The translations under genes were made by a program, and so were the position numbers. 64,000 nucleotides of DNA, taken from contig NZ_JAIXTC010000002.1 in NCBI RefSeq assembly GCF_027484365.1, positions 21,567-85,566 on the forward strand, given 5' to 3'. The notes beneath the pieces were generated by a model. That model was not told the DNA's origin. It did not search any database and saw only the letters and a program-made list of their open reading frames with translations. Position 1 is the first letter of the stretch; the number at the start of each line of letters is the position of its first letter. The DNA is from Brevundimonas sp. Lineage in GTDB: Bacteria > Pseudomonadota > Alphaproteobacteria > Caulobacterales > Caulobacteraceae. Positions 35,257-47,160 of the stretch are shown piece after piece.

Positions 35257-36447
35257 CTAGAACGCGCTTTCGCCCGTGATCGCCCGTCCGAGGATCAGCG
35301 CATGCACGTCATGCGCCCCCTCATAGGTGTTGACCGTCTCCAGATTCATCGCGTGGCGCATGACGTGCAGTTCGCCGGTGATGCCCGCACCGCCGTGCAT
35401 GTCGCGGGCTTCGCGGGCGATGGCCAGGGCCTTGCCGCAGTTGTTGCGCTTCATCAGGCTGATGGCCTCGGGCACCCAGGCACCTGTGTCCAGCAGGCGG
35501 CCCAGGGCATAGGCGCCCTCGAGGCCGAGGAAGATCTCGGTCTGCATGTCGGCCAGCTTCTTCTGCACCAGCTGGCGCGACGACAGCGGCCGCCCGAACA
35601 GCATCCGCTCGCCGACATAGTCCCGCGTCGCATGGAAGCAGAACTCGGCCGCCCCCATTGCACCCCAGCTGATGCCGTAGCGCGCCTTGTTCAGGCAGGA
35701 GAAGGGCCCGCGCAGCCCCTTCACCCCGGGCAGCAGATTGGCCTCGGGCACGAAGACGTCGTTCAGCCCGATGTCGCCGGTGATCGAGGCGCGCAACGAC
35801 AGCTTGTCGCCGATCTTGCCGGTGGTGAACCCCTCCATGCCGCGCTCGACGATGAAGCCCCGGATGACACCGTCCAGCTTGGCCCAGACGATGGCGAGGT
35901 CGGCGATCGGCGAGTTGGTGATCCAGTACTTCCCGCCGTTCAGCCTGTAGCCGCCCTCAACCGCCACGGCATTGGTCTTCATCGAGGCCGGGTCCGAACC
36001 GCCGTCCGCCTCGGTCAGGCCGAAACAGCCGACCAGTTCGCCCGCCGCCATCCTCGGAAGGAAGCGAAGTTTCTGCTCCTCATTGCCGAAGGCGTAGATC
36101 GGATACATGGCCAGGGACGACTGCACCGACATGGCGCTGCGATAGCCTGAGTCCACCGCCTCGATCTCGCGCGCGATCAGTCCATAGGCGACGTGGCTGA
36201 CGCCCGAGCCGCCGTACTGTTCCGGCAACATGGCGCCGAGGAAGCCCATCTCGCCCATCTCGGTCATGATGGCGCGGTCGAAGACCTCGTCACGGAAGGC
36301 GGCGACGACCCGGGGCAACAGGCGTTCGCGGGCATAGGTCCGGGCCGCGTCGCGGATGGCGCGCTCGTCCTCGGTCAGACGGCTCTCCATGTCGAACGGG
36401 TCGTCCCACTTGAAGGTCTGGGTCACGGGTGCGGCACCGTCGGCCAT
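35257..36447 (-). CDS. gcdH: Glutaryl-CoA dehydrogenase
   Basis: A 396-residue FAD-dependent acyl-CoA dehydrogenase that oxidises and decarboxylates glutaryl-CoA to crotonyl-CoA in lysine/tryptophan/glutarate breakdown. The [18 protein letters not shown] segment, the [15 protein letters not shown] stretch and the catalytic Glu376 in VNTYEGAHD are typical of GCDH rather than other acyl-CoA dehydrogenases. The neighbouring CaiB/BaiF transferase, divergent across 130-390 bp, is the enzyme type that activates glutarate to glutaryl-CoA, which supports the call. Confidence 0.92.
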   Translation of the reverse strand: MADGAAPVTQTFKWDDPFDMESRLTEDERAIRDAARTYARERLLPRVVAAFRDEVFDRAIMTEMGEMGFLGAMLPEQYGGSGVSHVAYGLIAREIEAVDSGYRSAMSVQSSLAMYPIYAFGNEEQKLRFLPRMAAGELVGCFGLTEADGGSDPASMKTNAVAVEGGYRLNGGKYWITNSPIADLAIVWAKLDGVIRGFIVERGMEGFTTGKIGDKLSLRASITGDIGLNDVFVPEANLLPGVKGLRGPFSCLNKARYGISWGAMGAAEFCFHATRDYVGERMLFGRPLSSRQLVQKKLADMQTEIFLGLEGAYALGRLLDTGAWVPEAISLMKRNNCGKALAIAREARDMHGGAGITGELHVMRHAMNLETVNTYEGAHDVHALILGRAITGESAF

Positions 36448-36575
36448 GGGATCATCCTCTGAGTGGTCGGACTTCTCACGCGAGACTGACGCGCCGGCCC
36501 TGTTTCGAGCGCCGGTTTAGGCCAGAATGCGCGCGACGGGTAGAGACGAGGCCCATCGCAGGCTAGGCTGAGTGG

Positions 36576-36842
36576 ATGATCCGAGCCCTGAAGACCCTGT
36601 TCGTCGATCACCCGCGCGAGGTCGAGGAAAGCTACCTCCACCACGCGGCCGTGGCCGCGCGCATGGGGTTGCGGCTGGCGAGGCTGTCGGGCTGCGCCTT
36701 CATCCACGGCGTGGTTCCCGGTCTGCACAGGACGACCGTGTCCTCGGACATCAAACGGATGGCCGACGAACTGGGCTATCGCGCCGAGATCGCGCGCGAG
36801 ACCCGGATGCGGGACGCCGGCGCCTTCGACCCGGGCCTCTAG
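36576..36842 (+). CDS. Small DUF6356-like protein
   Basis: An 88-residue protein beginning MIRALKTLFVDHPREVEESYLHH, which resembles the DUF6356 family of short alphaproteobacterial proteins. One moderately hydrophobic stretch (about 34-50) could be a membrane helix. It starts 128 bp from gcdH on the other strand and ends one base before the CoA-transferase ATG, so it is almost certainly cotranscribed with that gene. Function unknown. Confidence 0.7.
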   Translation: MIRALKTLFVDHPREVEESYLHHAAVAARMGLRLARLSGCAFIHGVVPGLHRTTVSSDIKRMADELGYRAEIARETRMRDAGAFDPGL

Positions 36843-36843
36843 A

Positions 36844-38025
36844 ATGACCGCGCCCCAGGCCCTCGCGGGCGTCCGTGTCCTCGACCTGTCGCGTGTTCTG
36901 GCCGGCCCCTGGGCGACCCAGACCCTGGCCGACCTCGGCGCCGAGGTGATCAAGATCGAACGCCCCGGCGGCGGCGACGACACCCGCGCCTGGGGCCCGC
37001 CCTTCACCACGAAGACCGACGGCACGCGCGGCGACAGCGCCTATTTCCTGTGCGCCAACCGGGGCAAGAAATCCGTCGAGCTGGACATCGCCTCGCCGGA
37101 GGGCGCGGAGGTCATCCGCAAACTGGCCGCGACCTGCGACGTCGTGGTCGAGAACTTCAAGGTCGGTGGCCTGGCGAAATACGGCCTCGACTACGCCTCC
37201 CTGTCTGCGGCCAATCCGCGCCTCGTCTATTGCTCGATCACCGGCTTCGGCCAGTCGGGCCCGCGCGCCTCCCAGGCCGGCTACGACTATATGATCCAGG
37301 CCATGGGCGGGCTGATGAGCGTGACCGGCCAGCCGGACGGCTCGCCCGGCGCCGAGCCGATGAAGGTCGGGGTCGCCGTGGTCGACCTGGCCACCGGCCT
37401 CTACGCCTCGAACGCCATCCTCGCGGCCCTGCTGCATGCCCGGGCGACCGGTCAGGGCCAGCATGTCGACATCGCCCTGTTCGACGTCCAGGCCGCCATG
37501 CTGGCCAACCAGGCGACCAACTATTTCGTCTCCGGCAAGGCCCCGACCCGGATGGGCAATGCCCACCCCAACCTCGTGCCCTATCAGCCCTTCCCCTGTT
37601 CGGACGGGATGGTGGTGATCGCGGTCGGCAATGATTCCCAGTTCCGGACCCTGTGCGCGGTGCTCGGCGCCGAGGGTCTGGCGACCGAGCCGCGCTATGC
37701 CGCCAACGCCGGACGGATCGAGCACCGGGCCGAACTGGTCGCGGCCCTCTCGGCCATCACCTCCAGCTGGACCATGTCGGACCTGATGGCCCGGCTGGAG
37801 CCGGCCGGCGTCCCGTGCGGCCCGGTCAACACCATCGACCAGGTCTTCGACGAACCCCAGGCGAAACACCGCGGGCTGGAGATCGAGCTGGTGCGTGACG
37901 ATCTTTCGGCCCCGACGAAGACCGTCGCCTCGCCGATCCGGCTGTCGGCGACGCCGGTCCGCTATGACGTCGCCCCACCCGCTCTGGGGGCGGACACCGA
38001 GGCGGTGCTGGGCGCGCTCGACTAG
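36844..38025 (+). CDS. CaiB/BaiF family III CoA-transferase (probable succinyl-CoA:glutarate CoA-transferase)
   Basis: A 393-residue class III CoA-transferase. The N-terminal GVRVLDLSRVLAGPWATQ and the catalytic Asp148 in AGYDYMIQAMGG, followed by the flexible loop MSVTGQPDG, are standard. The enzyme moves CoA between short dicarboxylates. The pairing with glutaryl-CoA dehydrogenase suggests glutarate as acceptor, as in animal SUGCT; formyl- or other acids cannot be excluded by sequence. It ends before a terminator serving the convergent sucB gene. Confidence 0.9.
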   Translation: MTAPQALAGVRVLDLSRVLAGPWATQTLADLGAEVIKIERPGGGDDTRAWGPPFTTKTDGTRGDSAYFLCANRGKKSVELDIASPEGAEVIRKLAATCDVVVENFKVGGLAKYGLDYASLSAANPRLVYCSITGFGQSGPRASQAGYDYMIQAMGGLMSVTGQPDGSPGAEPMKVGVAVVDLATGLYASNAILAALLHARATGQGQHVDIALFDVQAAMLANQATNYFVSGKAPTRMGNAHPNLVPYQPFPCSDGMVVIAVGNDSQFRTLCAVLGAEGLATEPRYAANAGRIEHRAELVAALSAITSSWTMSDLMARLEPAGVPCGPVNTIDQVFDEPQAKHRGLEIELVRDDLSAPTKTVASPIRLSATPVRYDVAPPALGADTEAVLGALD

Positions 38026-38038
38026 GACAAACGAAAGC

Positions 38039-38062
38039 GGCGGGGCCGTCGCCGACCCCGCC
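38039..38062 (-). terminator. Probable terminator of sucAB
   Basis: On the minus strand GGCGGGG pairs with CCCCGCC around TCGGCGACGG, followed by GCTTTCGTTT. The T tract is imperfect. It lies about 30 bases past the sucB stop. Confidence 0.55.
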
Positions 38063-38090
38063 GTCCATGTCCCGGTCTTGTGAGAACCGC

Positions 38091-39626
38091 TTACAGATCC
38101 AGCAGGGCCCGCGCCGGGTCTTCCAGCAGCTGCTTGACCCGCACGAGGAAGGTCACGGCCTCCTTGCCGTCGACGATGCGGTGGTCGTAGCTCAGGGCGA
38201 TGTACATCATCGGCCGGATCTCGACCTGGCCGTTCACCGCCATCGGGCGCTGGACGATGTTGTGCATGCCGAGGATGCCCGACTGGGGCGCGTTCAGGAT
38301 CGGGGTCGACATCAGCGACCCGTAGGTGCCGCCGTTGGTGATGGTGAAGGTGCCGCCCTGCAGCTGGTCCAGCGTCAGGTCGCCATCGCGGGCGGCCTTG
38401 CCCAGAGCCCCGATGCCCTTCTCGATGCCGGCCAGCGACAGCACGTCGGCGTCGCGCAGGACCGGCACGACCAGACCCTTCTCGGTGCCGACGGCGACGC
38501 CGATGTCATAGTGGTTCTTGTAGATGATGTCGGTGCCGTCGATCTCGGCATTGACGGCCGGGATCTCCTTCAGGGCCGCGACAACGGCCTTGGTGAAGAA
38601 GGACATGAAGCCCAGCTTCACGCCGTGGGCCTTCTCGAAGGCCTCCTTGTACTGGTTCCGCAGGGCCATGACGTTGGTCATGTCCACCTCATTGAAGGTG
38701 GTCAGCTGGGCGGCGGTGTTCTGCGACTCCTTCAGGCGGCGCGCGATGGTCTGGCGCAGACGGGTCATCTTGACCCGCTCCTCGCGCGGCTGGTCGGCGC
38801 GCGGGGCCGCCGGGGCGGCGGCCGCGGGAGCGGGCGTCGGCGCCGTGAAGGCCTGGGCGGCTGCGGCCGGAGCGGGCGCGGCGGCGGCGGCGAGGGCGTC
38901 GCCCTTGGTGATATTGCCCTTCGGACCGGTCGGCGCGATGGCCTTCGGGTCGAGGTTGTTCTCGGTCACCACGCGCTGGACGGCGGGCGACAGGGTGTCG
39001 TTGGGGATCTGGGCCGAGCCCGCATTGGCGCTGGCGGCCTTGGCAGGCGCGGCGGCCGGAGCGGGGGCCGCAGCGGCGCCCGACCCCGAGATCGAGCCGA
39101 TGACCTGGCCCGGCGTGACCGTCGCGCCTTCGTCGACTGCGATGGTCAGGACGCCGTCGGCGGGGGAGACGACCTCAAGGGCGACCTTGTCGGTCTCGAT
39201 CTCGACCAGGACCTCGTCCTTCTTGACCGTGTCGCCGCTCTTCCTCGACCATTTGCCGACCGCGCCTTCGGCGACGCTCTCGCCCATGACGGGGATGGTG
39301 ATGTCGACAGAGGCGGACGCAGCGGCCGGCCCAGCGGCGGCGGGAGCCGGAGCGGCGGCCGCAGGAGCAGCCGCAGGCTTCGATCCGGCGGCGCCTTCGC
39401 TCACGGATCCAAGGACCGCGCCAGGGGTCACGGTGTCGCCTTCGCCGAACTTGATCTCGCCGAGCGTGCCGTCAGTCGGGGAGACGACTTCCAGCGAGAC
39501 CTTGTCGGTCTCCAGCTCGACCAGGACCTCGTCCTTCTTGACCGGGTCGCCGACCTTCTTGCTCCACTTGGCGATGGTCGCCTCGGAGACGGATTCGCCG
39601 AGGGCGGGGGTCAGGATGTCGGCCAT
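38091..39626 (-). CDS. sucB: 2-oxoglutarate dehydrogenase E2, dihydrolipoyl succinyltransferase, two lipoyl domains
   Basis: A 511-residue TCA-cycle enzyme core. It has two N-terminal lipoyl domains, at about 1-77 with lipoyl Lys42 (ETDKVSLEV) and about 106-183 with Lys147 (ETDKVALEV), instead of the single domain of E. coli SucB. Ala/Pro-rich linkers separate them from the peripheral-subunit-binding domain (about 212-248: [15 protein letters not shown]) and the catalytic domain (about 280-511), which carries the DHRIVDG active-site motif and ends ALLDL. It is 82 bases downstream of sucA in the same direction, forming E1-E2; the E3 gene (lpd) is not in this window. Confidence 0.96.
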   Translation of the reverse strand: MADILTPALGESVSEATIAKWSKKVGDPVKKDEVLVELETDKVSLEVVSPTDGTLGEIKFGEGDTVTPGAVLGSVSEGAAGSKPAAAPAAAAPAPAAAGPAAASASVDITIPVMGESVAEGAVGKWSRKSGDTVKKDEVLVEIETDKVALEVVSPADGVLTIAVDEGATVTPGQVIGSISGSGAAAAPAPAAAPAKAASANAGSAQIPNDTLSPAVQRVVTENNLDPKAIAPTGPKGNITKGDALAAAAAPAPAAAAQAFTAPTPAPAAAAPAAPRADQPREERVKMTRLRQTIARRLKESQNTAAQLTTFNEVDMTNVMALRNQYKEAFEKAHGVKLGFMSFFTKAVVAALKEIPAVNAEIDGTDIIYKNHYDIGVAVGTEKGLVVPVLRDADVLSLAGIEKGIGALGKAARDGDLTLDQLQGGTFTITNGGTYGSLMSTPILNAPQSGILGMHNIVQRPMAVNGQVEIRPMMYIALSYDHRIVDGKEAVTFLVRVKQLLEDPARALLDL

Positions 39627-39708
39627 GTGTCGTTTCCGGTCGTTCGGTCTGGTGTCTGTAAGATAGGCGAGAACGGCGACAGGCGGGAGACCGCCCGTCT
39701 CCGCAGGA

Positions 39709-42700
39709 TCAGGCGAGGGCCTCGGACGTGAACTTCTCGAGTTCCTGCAGGTGCCGGCTCATCAGGCCGGCGGCGGTCGAGGCCGAGGCCGGGCGGCCGA
39801 CATAGCGGGCGCGCCTGGCCTTGACGTCCATCTTGTCCAGCGTCAGCTCCAGCCACGGATCGACGAAGGTCCAGCCGCCCATGTTTTTCGGCTCTTCCTG
39901 GCACCAGACCAGTTCAGCGTTGGGGAAGCGGGACAGCTCGGTCGTCAGCGACTTGATCGGCCACGGATAGAACTGTTCCAGGCGCAGGATGTAGATGTCG
40001 TTGACGCCCTTCTTTTCGCGCGCGTCCAGCAGGTCGTAATAGACCTTGCCCGAGCACAGGATCACGCGGCGGATGTCCTTGTCGCCCTTGATCGTGATGC
40101 CCGAGACGTCGGGCCGGGTCTGGGCGTCGTCGTGCAGGACGCGGTGGAAGGACGACCCCTCGGCCATGTCCTTCAGCGTCGAGACCGCCTTCTTGTGACG
40201 CAGCAGCGACTTCGGCGTCATGATGATCAGGGGCTTGCGGAACGGCCGGTGCATCTGGCGACGCAGGATGTGGAAATAGTTGGCCGGGGTCGTGCAGTTG
40301 GCGACCTGCATATTGTCTTCGGCGCACTGCTGCAGGAACCGCTCGAGGCGGGCCGAGGAGTGTTCCGGACCCTGGCCCTCGTAGCCATGAGGCAGGAGCA
40401 TGGTCAGGCCGCACATGCGCAGCCATTTGCGCTCACCGGACGAGATGAACTGGTCGATGACCACCTGGGCCCCGTTCACGAAGTCGCCGAACTGGGCTTC
40501 CCACATCACCAGGGTGTTGGGATCGGACAGTGCGTAGCCGTATTCGAAGCCGAGCACCGCCTCTTCGGACAGGGCTGAATCGATCACCTCGAAATGCTGC
40601 TGGTCGCCGCCAAGGTTGTTCAAGGGGACGTAGCGGTCCTCGGTGGTCTGGTCGATGATGCCGGAGTGGCGCTGGCTGAAGGTGCCGCGCACCGAATCCT
40701 GACCTGACAGACGCACCGGGAAGCCCTCGGACAGCAGCGAGCCGAAGGCCAGGCTTTCGGCCGTGGCCCAGTCGATGTTCTGGCCGGTGTCGATCGTCTC
40801 GCGGCGGGCCTCGATGACCCGCTTCAGCGTCTTGTGGATGTCGACCTGGTTCGGGACAGTGGTCAGCCGGTGGCCGAGGTCCTTCAGCTTCGCCTCGGGC
40901 ACGGCCGTGTCGCCGCGGCGGTCCTCGCCCTCGGGCAGGCCCACCCCCTTCCACTGACCGTCGAGCCAGTCGGCCTTGTCGGCCTTGAAGGTCTTGCCGA
41001 GCTCGAACTGTTCGTCCAGCCAGGCTTCGAAACGCGTCACCTCGGCATCGACCTCGGCCTGGGTCAGGACGCCTTCCTCGACCAGCCGCTTGGCGTAGAT
41101 CTCGCGCGTCGACGGCAGGGCGCGGATCTTCGAATACATGATCGGCTGGGTGAAGGTCGGATCGTCGCCTTCGTTGTGGCCGAAGCGGCGGTAGCAGAAC
41201 ATGTCCACCACCACGTCCTTCTTGAACTTCTGGCGGAACTCCGTGGCCACCTTGGCGGCGAAGACGACCGCTTCCGGATCGTCGCCGTTGACGTGGAAGA
41301 TCGGGGCCTGGACCATCAGGGCGACGTCCGAGCAATAGGGCGTCGAGCGCGAATTGCGCGGCGAGGTCGTGAAGCCGATCTGGTTGTTGATGACGAAATG
41401 CATCGTCCCGCCGGTGCGGTAGCCCTTCAGACCCATCAGGGCGAAGCACTCGGCCACCACGCCCTGGCCGGCGAAGGCGGCGTCGCCGTGGATCAACAGC
41501 GGCATGACCTTGGAGCGATCCAGCGCCCACTGGCTTTCCGGCAACCCCTTGTTGGCCTCGCGGATGTCGAACGCCTGTTTGGCGCGCGCCTTTCCGAGCA
41601 CGACCGGATTGACGATCTCGAGGTGCGACGGGTTGGCGGTCAGGCTCAGGTGGACGTGGTTGCCGTCGAACTCGCGGTCCGACGAGGCGCCCATATGGTA
41701 TTTGACGTCGCCCGATCCCTCGATGTCCGAAGGCACGGACGAGCCGCCCTGGAACTCGTGGAAAATGGTCTTGTAGGGCTTGCCCATCACGGCCGCGAGC
41801 GTGTTCAGACGGCCCCGGTGGGCCATGCCGATGACGATCTCGTCGACGCCCAGGGCGCCGCCGCGCTTGATCATCTGCTCAAGCGCCGGGACCATGGCCT
41901 CGCCGCCGTCAAGGCCGAACCGCTTGGTGCCCGGGAAGCGCTTGTGCAGGAAGCGTTCGAAACCCTCGGCTTCGATCAGCTTGTTGAGGATGGCGATCTT
42001 GCCTTCCTTGGTGAAGCCGTTCTTCTCGAAGGCGTCCGGACCCTCGAACCGCTGCTGGAGCCAGGACTTCTCCTCCGGCTCGGCGATATGCATGAACTGG
42101 ATGCCGATATTGCCGCAGTAGGTGCGCTTCAGGACCGCCATCACCTCGCGGATCGTGCCGGTCTCCATGCCGAGCACGCCGTCCAGATAGATCGGACGGT
42201 CCATGTCGGCCTCGGTGAAGCCGTAGAACTCGGGCGTCAGCTCGGGATTGTTGGTCGCCGCCTCGATGCCCAGCGGATCAAGCGTCGCCTGCAGATGGCC
42301 GCGCACCCGATAGCTGCGGATGAGCATCAGGACGCGGATGGAATCGTGGGCGGCGGCGCGGATCTCGGCGGCCGATGCGCCGGCCGGGGCGGGAGAGGCC
42401 GCGGCCGCAGGGGCCGCAGCGGCCGGCTTCGCCTTGGGATCGGGCTTGGGCGCGGGCCAGCGGCCGTCGAACACGCCGGTTTCTTCGGTCGGCTCCGTAA
42501 CCTGGGACCGACCCCAGCTTCCGGCAGCGGCCGAGGCCTGCACCGTCGCGGCGGTGTCGCGCAGCTGGTCGAAGAAGCCGCGCCATTCGGCCGAGACGCT
42601 GGACGGATCGACCGCCCATTTGTCGTGGAGTCCTTCGATGAAGGCGGCATTGGAGCCGTAGAGGAAGCTGGTCTCGGCAAAGACCTGGTTCAGCCGACCT

Positions 42701-42714
42701 GCATCGTCCGCCAT
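39709..42714 (-). CDS. sucA: 2-oxoglutarate dehydrogenase E1 component
   Basis: A 1001-residue thiamine diphosphate-dependent E1 that decarboxylates 2-oxoglutarate and hands the succinyl group to SucB. The N-terminal E2-contacting region is followed by an Ala/Pro-rich linker (about 85-115), then the E1 core with [18 protein letters not shown] and [17 protein letters not shown] (ThDP/metal site), and the C-terminal transketolase half with [20 protein letters not shown]. The size is normal for the family. It starts about 290 bp after sucD ends, and a terminator lies in the gap, so it probably has its own promoter. Confidence 0.97.
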   Translation of the reverse strand: MADDAGRLNQVFAETSFLYGSNAAFIEGLHDKWAVDPSSVSAEWRGFFDQLRDTAATVQASAAAGSWGRSQVTEPTEETGVFDGRWPAPKPDPKAKPAAAAPAAAASPAPAGASAAEIRAAAHDSIRVLMLIRSYRVRGHLQATLDPLGIEAATNNPELTPEFYGFTEADMDRPIYLDGVLGMETGTIREVMAVLKRTYCGNIGIQFMHIAEPEEKSWLQQRFEGPDAFEKNGFTKEGKIAILNKLIEAEGFERFLHKRFPGTKRFGLDGGEAMVPALEQMIKRGGALGVDEIVIGMAHRGRLNTLAAVMGKPYKTIFHEFQGGSSVPSDIEGSGDVKYHMGASSDREFDGNHVHLSLTANPSHLEIVNPVVLGKARAKQAFDIREANKGLPESQWALDRSKVMPLLIHGDAAFAGQGVVAECFALMGLKGYRTGGTMHFVINNQIGFTTSPRNSRSTPYCSDVALMVQAPIFHVNGDDPEAVVFAAKVATEFRQKFKKDVVVDMFCYRRFGHNEGDDPTFTQPIMYSKIRALPSTREIYAKRLVEEGVLTQAEVDAEVTRFEAWLDEQFELGKTFKADKADWLDGQWKGVGLPEGEDRRGDTAVPEAKLKDLGHRLTTVPNQVDIHKTLKRVIEARRETIDTGQNIDWATAESLAFGSLLSEGFPVRLSGQDSVRGTFSQRHSGIIDQTTEDRYVPLNNLGGDQQHFEVIDSALSEEAVLGFEYGYALSDPNTLVMWEAQFGDFVNGAQVVIDQFISSGERKWLRMCGLTMLLPHGYEGQGPEHSSARLERFLQQCAEDNMQVANCTTPANYFHILRRQMHRPFRKPLIIMTPKSLLRHKKAVSTLKDMAEGSSFHRVLHDDAQTRPDVSGITIKGDKDIRRVILCSGKVYYDLLDAREKKGVNDIYILRLEQFYPWPIKSLTTELSRFPNAELVWCQEEPKNMGGWTFVDPWLELTLDKMDVKARRARYVGRPASASTAAGLMSRHLQELEKFTSEALA

Positions 42715-42854
42715 TGTATTCGTCGTCCCGACTCGGCCTCGGGTTTCTGAGCGGTCACATCCGCGTGAGGCCGGCGCGGATCATATAGGCGCTGTTTCCT
42801 TATGGGTCATGACCGAACCGGGGCGCCGGGCGAAGAAATTCGCTGAAACGCCAA

Positions 42855-42886
42855 AGAAAAACGCCCCCGACGGCAGCCGGAGGCGT
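42855..42886 (-). terminator. Intrinsic terminator of the sucCD operon
   Basis: On the minus strand ACGCCTCCG pairs with CGGGGGCGT (one mismatch) and is followed by TTTTTCTTT. It lies about 120 bases after the sucD stop and before the sucA start. Confidence 0.85.
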
Positions 42887-42932
42887 CTTCCATGACATTT
42901 CGCCGCACGATCGATGCCCAAAACACCAATCC

Positions 42933-42972
42933 GCGCTCAAGCAGCGAGCCGCCGCGCGGCGAGCGATAGCGC
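42933..42972 (-). repeat. 40-bp dispersed repeat, copy C
   Basis: Read on the minus strand it begins GCGCTATCGCTCG and ends CTCGCTGCTTGAGCGC, two differences from copy A. It lies between the sucD stop and its terminator, in the sense of sucD transcription, and is preceded by a CGCTCC-TTC-GGAGCG hairpin (around 42973-42987). Confidence 0.8.
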
Positions 42973-43005
42973 GTCGCTCCGAAGGAGCGAATGCTGAAGG
43001 GCGCT

Positions 43006-43908
43006 TTAGCCCTTCAGCACTTCGACCAATGTCTTGCCGAGGCGGGCCGGGGATTCCGACATGCGGATGCCGGCGGCCTCCATGGCCGCGATCTTGGATT
43101 CCGCATCGCCCTTGCCGCCGGAAACGACGGCGCCGGCGTGGCCCATGGTCCGGCCCTTGGGCGCCGTGCGGCCCGCGATGAAGCCGGCCATCGGCTTCTT
43201 GCGGCCCTTTTTGGCCTCGTCGATCAGGAACTGGGCGGCGTCCTCTTCCGCGCCGCCGCCGATCTCACCGATCATGATGATCGAGGTGGTTTCCGGGTCA
43301 GCAAGGAACAGCTCCAGCATGTCGATGAACTCGGTGCCCTTGACCGGGTCGCCGCCGATGCCGACGGCCGTCGTCTGGCCCAGGCCCTCGTTGGTGGTCT
43401 GGAACACGGCCTCATAGGTCAGGGTGCCCGACCGCGACACGATTCCGACCGAGCCCTTCTTGAAGATGGAGCCCGGCATGATGCCGATCTTGCACTCGTC
43501 CGGCGTCAGGATGCCGGGGCAGTTGGGGCCCAGCAGGCGCGACTTGGAGTCTTCCAGACGGCGCTTCACCTTCACCATGTCCAGCACCGGAATGCCTTCG
43601 GTGATGCAGGTGATGAAGGGGATCTCGGCCTCGATGGCCTCGATGATGGCGGCGGCGGCGCCGGCCGGCGGGACGTAGATCACCGAGGCGTCGGCGCCGG
43701 TGGCCTCCTTGGCTTCGGCGACCGAGGCGTAGATCGGCAGGGTCTCGCCGTGCGAACCCGTCCAGTTGGTGCCGCCCTTGGTCGGGTGCACGCCGGCGAC
43801 CATCTGGGTGCCGTGATAGGCCAGGGCCTGTTCGGTGTGGAAGCCGCCCGTCTTGCCGGTCAGGCCCTGGACGATGATCTTGGTATTCTTGTCGACGAGG
43901 ATGGACAT
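43006..43908 (-). CDS. sucD: Succinate-CoA ligase (ADP-forming) alpha subunit
   Basis: A 300-residue alpha subunit. The CoA-binding Rossmann domain has the [10 protein letters not shown] loop near the N-terminus, and the phospho-histidine is in [14 protein letters not shown] (about 245-258). It pairs with SucC to make ATP or GTP from succinyl-CoA. The start ATG at 43908 is four bases after the unknown gene that separates it from sucC. Usually sucC and sucD abut, so this spacing is the unusual point. Confidence 0.96.
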   Translation of the reverse strand: MSILVDKNTKIIVQGLTGKTGGFHTEQALAYHGTQMVAGVHPTKGGTNWTGSHGETLPIYASVAEAKEATGADASVIYVPPAGAAAAIIEAIEAEIPFITCITEGIPVLDMVKVKRRLEDSKSRLLGPNCPGILTPDECKIGIMPGSIFKKGSVGIVSRSGTLTYEAVFQTTNEGLGQTTAVGIGGDPVKGTEFIDMLELFLADPETTSIIMIGEIGGGAEEDAAQFLIDEAKKGRKKPMAGFIAGRTAPKGRTMGHAGAVVSGGKGDAESKIAAMEAAGIRMSESPARLGKTLVEVLKG

Positions 43909-43911
43909 GGG

Positions 43912-44450
43912 TCAGGGCTCGGGAAAATAGTTGATCGAGAGTTCAAGGGTTCCGCGCTGCGGAATGTAGGTCGCGTGGACTTGGGCTCCGCTCGCAAGAC
44001 GCCAGCTCTTGACCGTCATGCCGGGAGGGCCGCCCTGATAGTGAGTTGTATCTAAAGGGTTTGCGTGATCGAGCGGGGAGCCGTTGATGATCATCTCGGG
44101 GATTTTCGTCTCCCAAGTCGACGCATCGGTTCGGAACTCCAACGCACAAGTCACTTGCTCCGGCACTTCACGGGAAATCCCTTGGCTATCTGTCAGCCGA
44201 GACGAAGCAGGATAGTGCGCAAGTCGCAACTCCGCCCCTTCCTGACGGTAGACGGAAATCCAGTCCCTAGGCGGCTGCGGCGCCCGCGGCGAGGCGACCC
44301 AGCCATGCGATCTTGCGCGTTCCTCAAACATTGACCGGTCCCTACCTGCCGCAACGCAGGTCTCGGGAAACTCGGCGACCGCGCGGTCTAGAGGAAAGAC
44401 GGGCGTAGCCTGTGGAGGCGACGCCGCAATCAGCATCGCCAAGGTCAGCA

Positions 44451-44451
<1 letters not shown>
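43912..44451 (-). CDS. Unknown exported protein inserted between sucC and sucD
   Basis: A 179-residue protein with a short hydrophobic N-terminus ([17 protein letters not shown]) that looks like a signal peptide. The rest has two cysteines (about residues 31 and 99), charged and aromatic residues and a C-terminus [14 protein letters not shown] do not recognise the family. It starts at an ATG overlapping the sucC stop by one base (TGATG; a TTG three bases earlier is possible) and ends three bases before sucD, so it must be translated from the sucCD message. Its base composition appears lower in G+C than sucC and sucD. A periplasmic product inside a TCA operon is unexpected. Confidence 0.75.
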
Positions 44452-45641
<1,190 letters not shown>

Positions 45642-45720
45642 GGGGAGACCGCCGCGATCGCTGGGAAGGATTGGCCGCGCTTATAGGCGCGACCCCTTCG
45701 CAGGCGCAACCGGCTCCGCC

Positions 45721-47043
45721 TCAATCGACCCAGTCGCGTCTCAGGCTGCGGGCAGAGATGAACAGCAGGATGGCCGCCAGCCCGTAGAACCACTGCCCGA
45801 CATAGAGCGAGTAGCGCAGCGCCTCTTCGGCAAAACGGGGTGTCAGATATTCCGATACTGCACCCAGCAGATAGATCCCCAGGCCGATCCCGACGAGATT
45901 GTTGATCAGCAGGAAGCTGGCCGAGGCAGTCGAGCGCATATGCGACGGCACCAGGTGCTGGATCGCCGTAATGACCGGGCCCAGCCAGGCCAGTGACAGG
46001 GCCTGGGGAATCAGGAACAGGAAGAAGGCCAGCCATTTGTCCTCGACATTCATGGCCAGGAAAAACAGGGGCACGGCGATGACGAAACCGACCGCCGGGA
46101 CGAGAGGATAGGCTGCGCGTTTGACGCCCTTGCCGAGTTTGTCGGCGAGCCATCCGCCCAGCCAGATCCCGATCGTGCCGCCGAACAAGGCGATGCCCGC
46201 CATGTACCAGGCCCGTTCCGCCCCCTCCATACCCATGGAGCGCTGGAAGAAACTGGGCAGCCAGAAGGCCGCCCCATAGCCATAGACCGACGAACAGGCG
46301 GCCCCGAACGACAGGAACCAGAAGCTCGGCTTCTTCAGCAGGACGGCCCAGACCTGACCGAACGAGGCGGCCTGCTGCACCGGTGCAGGCGTGACGACGA
46401 GAGGGGCTTCGGGGGCGGTCTCGGGACGGTCGAATCCGCCGCGGATCGGGTCGCGTACCGTCAGCTTGAACAGGGGAGCCAGCAGCACGCCGACAAGACC
46501 CAGAATCACAAATGCAGCGCGCCAGTCGATGGCGGCGGCCAGCAGACCCCCGAACAGATAACCCAGTCCAGTTCCGATCGGCACGCCGAAGGAATAGACG
46601 GCCAGGGCCCGTGCGCGCTGGGCCTTCGGGAAATAGTCAGCGACGAGCGAGTAGGAGGGTGCCACCCCCCCGGCCTCACCGATTCCCACACCCATGCGGG
46701 ACGCGAACAGGAAGGTGAACCCGGTTGCCAGCCCGCACAGGGCGGTGAAGCCCGACCAGACAGCCAGCGAACTGGCGATGATCGTGGTGCGGCTCATGCG
46801 GTCCGCCAGCCAGGCGATCGGCAGGGCCAGGGTCGAATAGACCAGCGCAAAGGCCGGTCCGCCCAGCAAGCCCAGCTGGCTGTCGGTGAACTTCATCTCG
46901 GCCTGGATGTAGGGCGCCAGAATGGCCAGCACCTGCCGGTCGATGAAGTTGAAGGTGTAGACCACCATCAGCATGCCCAGCACATAGAAGCGATAGGCGG
47001 GTCGCTCGAGCGGTGTGGGCGCGGTGCCGGGTGCGGTGGTCAT
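45721..47043 (-). CDS. MFS transporter, spinster-like
   Basis: A 440-residue 12-helix transporter. Helix 1 carries the motif YVLGMLMVVYTFNFIDRQVL seen in the spinster/MFS subfamily common in Sphingomonads and Caulobacterales, motif A appears as AWLADRMSR, and another conserved motif is SRMGVGIGEAGGVAPSYSL. A cytoplasmic loop of about 45 residues (about 200-235) splits the halves. Substrate unknown; such genes often accompany TonB receptors in uptake or catabolic loci, and the next gene upstream is one. Confidence 0.88.
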   Translation of the reverse strand: MTTAPGTAPTPLERPAYRFYVLGMLMVVYTFNFIDRQVLAILAPYIQAEMKFTDSQLGLLGGPAFALVYSTLALPIAWLADRMSRTTIIASSLAVWSGFTALCGLATGFTFLFASRMGVGIGEAGGVAPSYSLVADYFPKAQRARALAVYSFGVPIGTGLGYLFGGLLAAAIDWRAAFVILGLVGVLLAPLFKLTVRDPIRGGFDRPETAPEAPLVVTPAPVQQAASFGQVWAVLLKKPSFWFLSFGAACSSVYGYGAAFWLPSFFQRSMGMEGAERAWYMAGIALFGGTIGIWLGGWLADKLGKGVKRAAYPLVPAVGFVIAVPLFFLAMNVEDKWLAFFLFLIPQALSLAWLGPVITAIQHLVPSHMRSTASASFLLINNLVGIGLGIYLLGAVSEYLTPRFAEEALRYSLYVGQWFYGLAAILLFISARSLRRDWVD

Positions 47044-47091
47044 GTGCTTTCCTCAGGACTCTCGTTCCTTGTCCTGACCGTAAGGCCTGAT

Positions 47092-47119
47092 CAGGAAAAG
47101 TGTGAAGCGGTTTTCCGCC
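47092..47119. repeat. Short inverted repeat, GGAAAA...TTTTCC type, second copy
   Basis: CAGGAAAA and TTTTCCGCCTG face each other around GTGTGAAGCGG, resembling the perfect repeat at 6249-6278. It is in the gap between the MFS gene start and the TonB receptor terminator. Confidence 0.5.
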
Positions 47120-47160
47120 TGGATCTGGCCCCGGCCAAAATGCGTGGGGCAGGCTGCATA

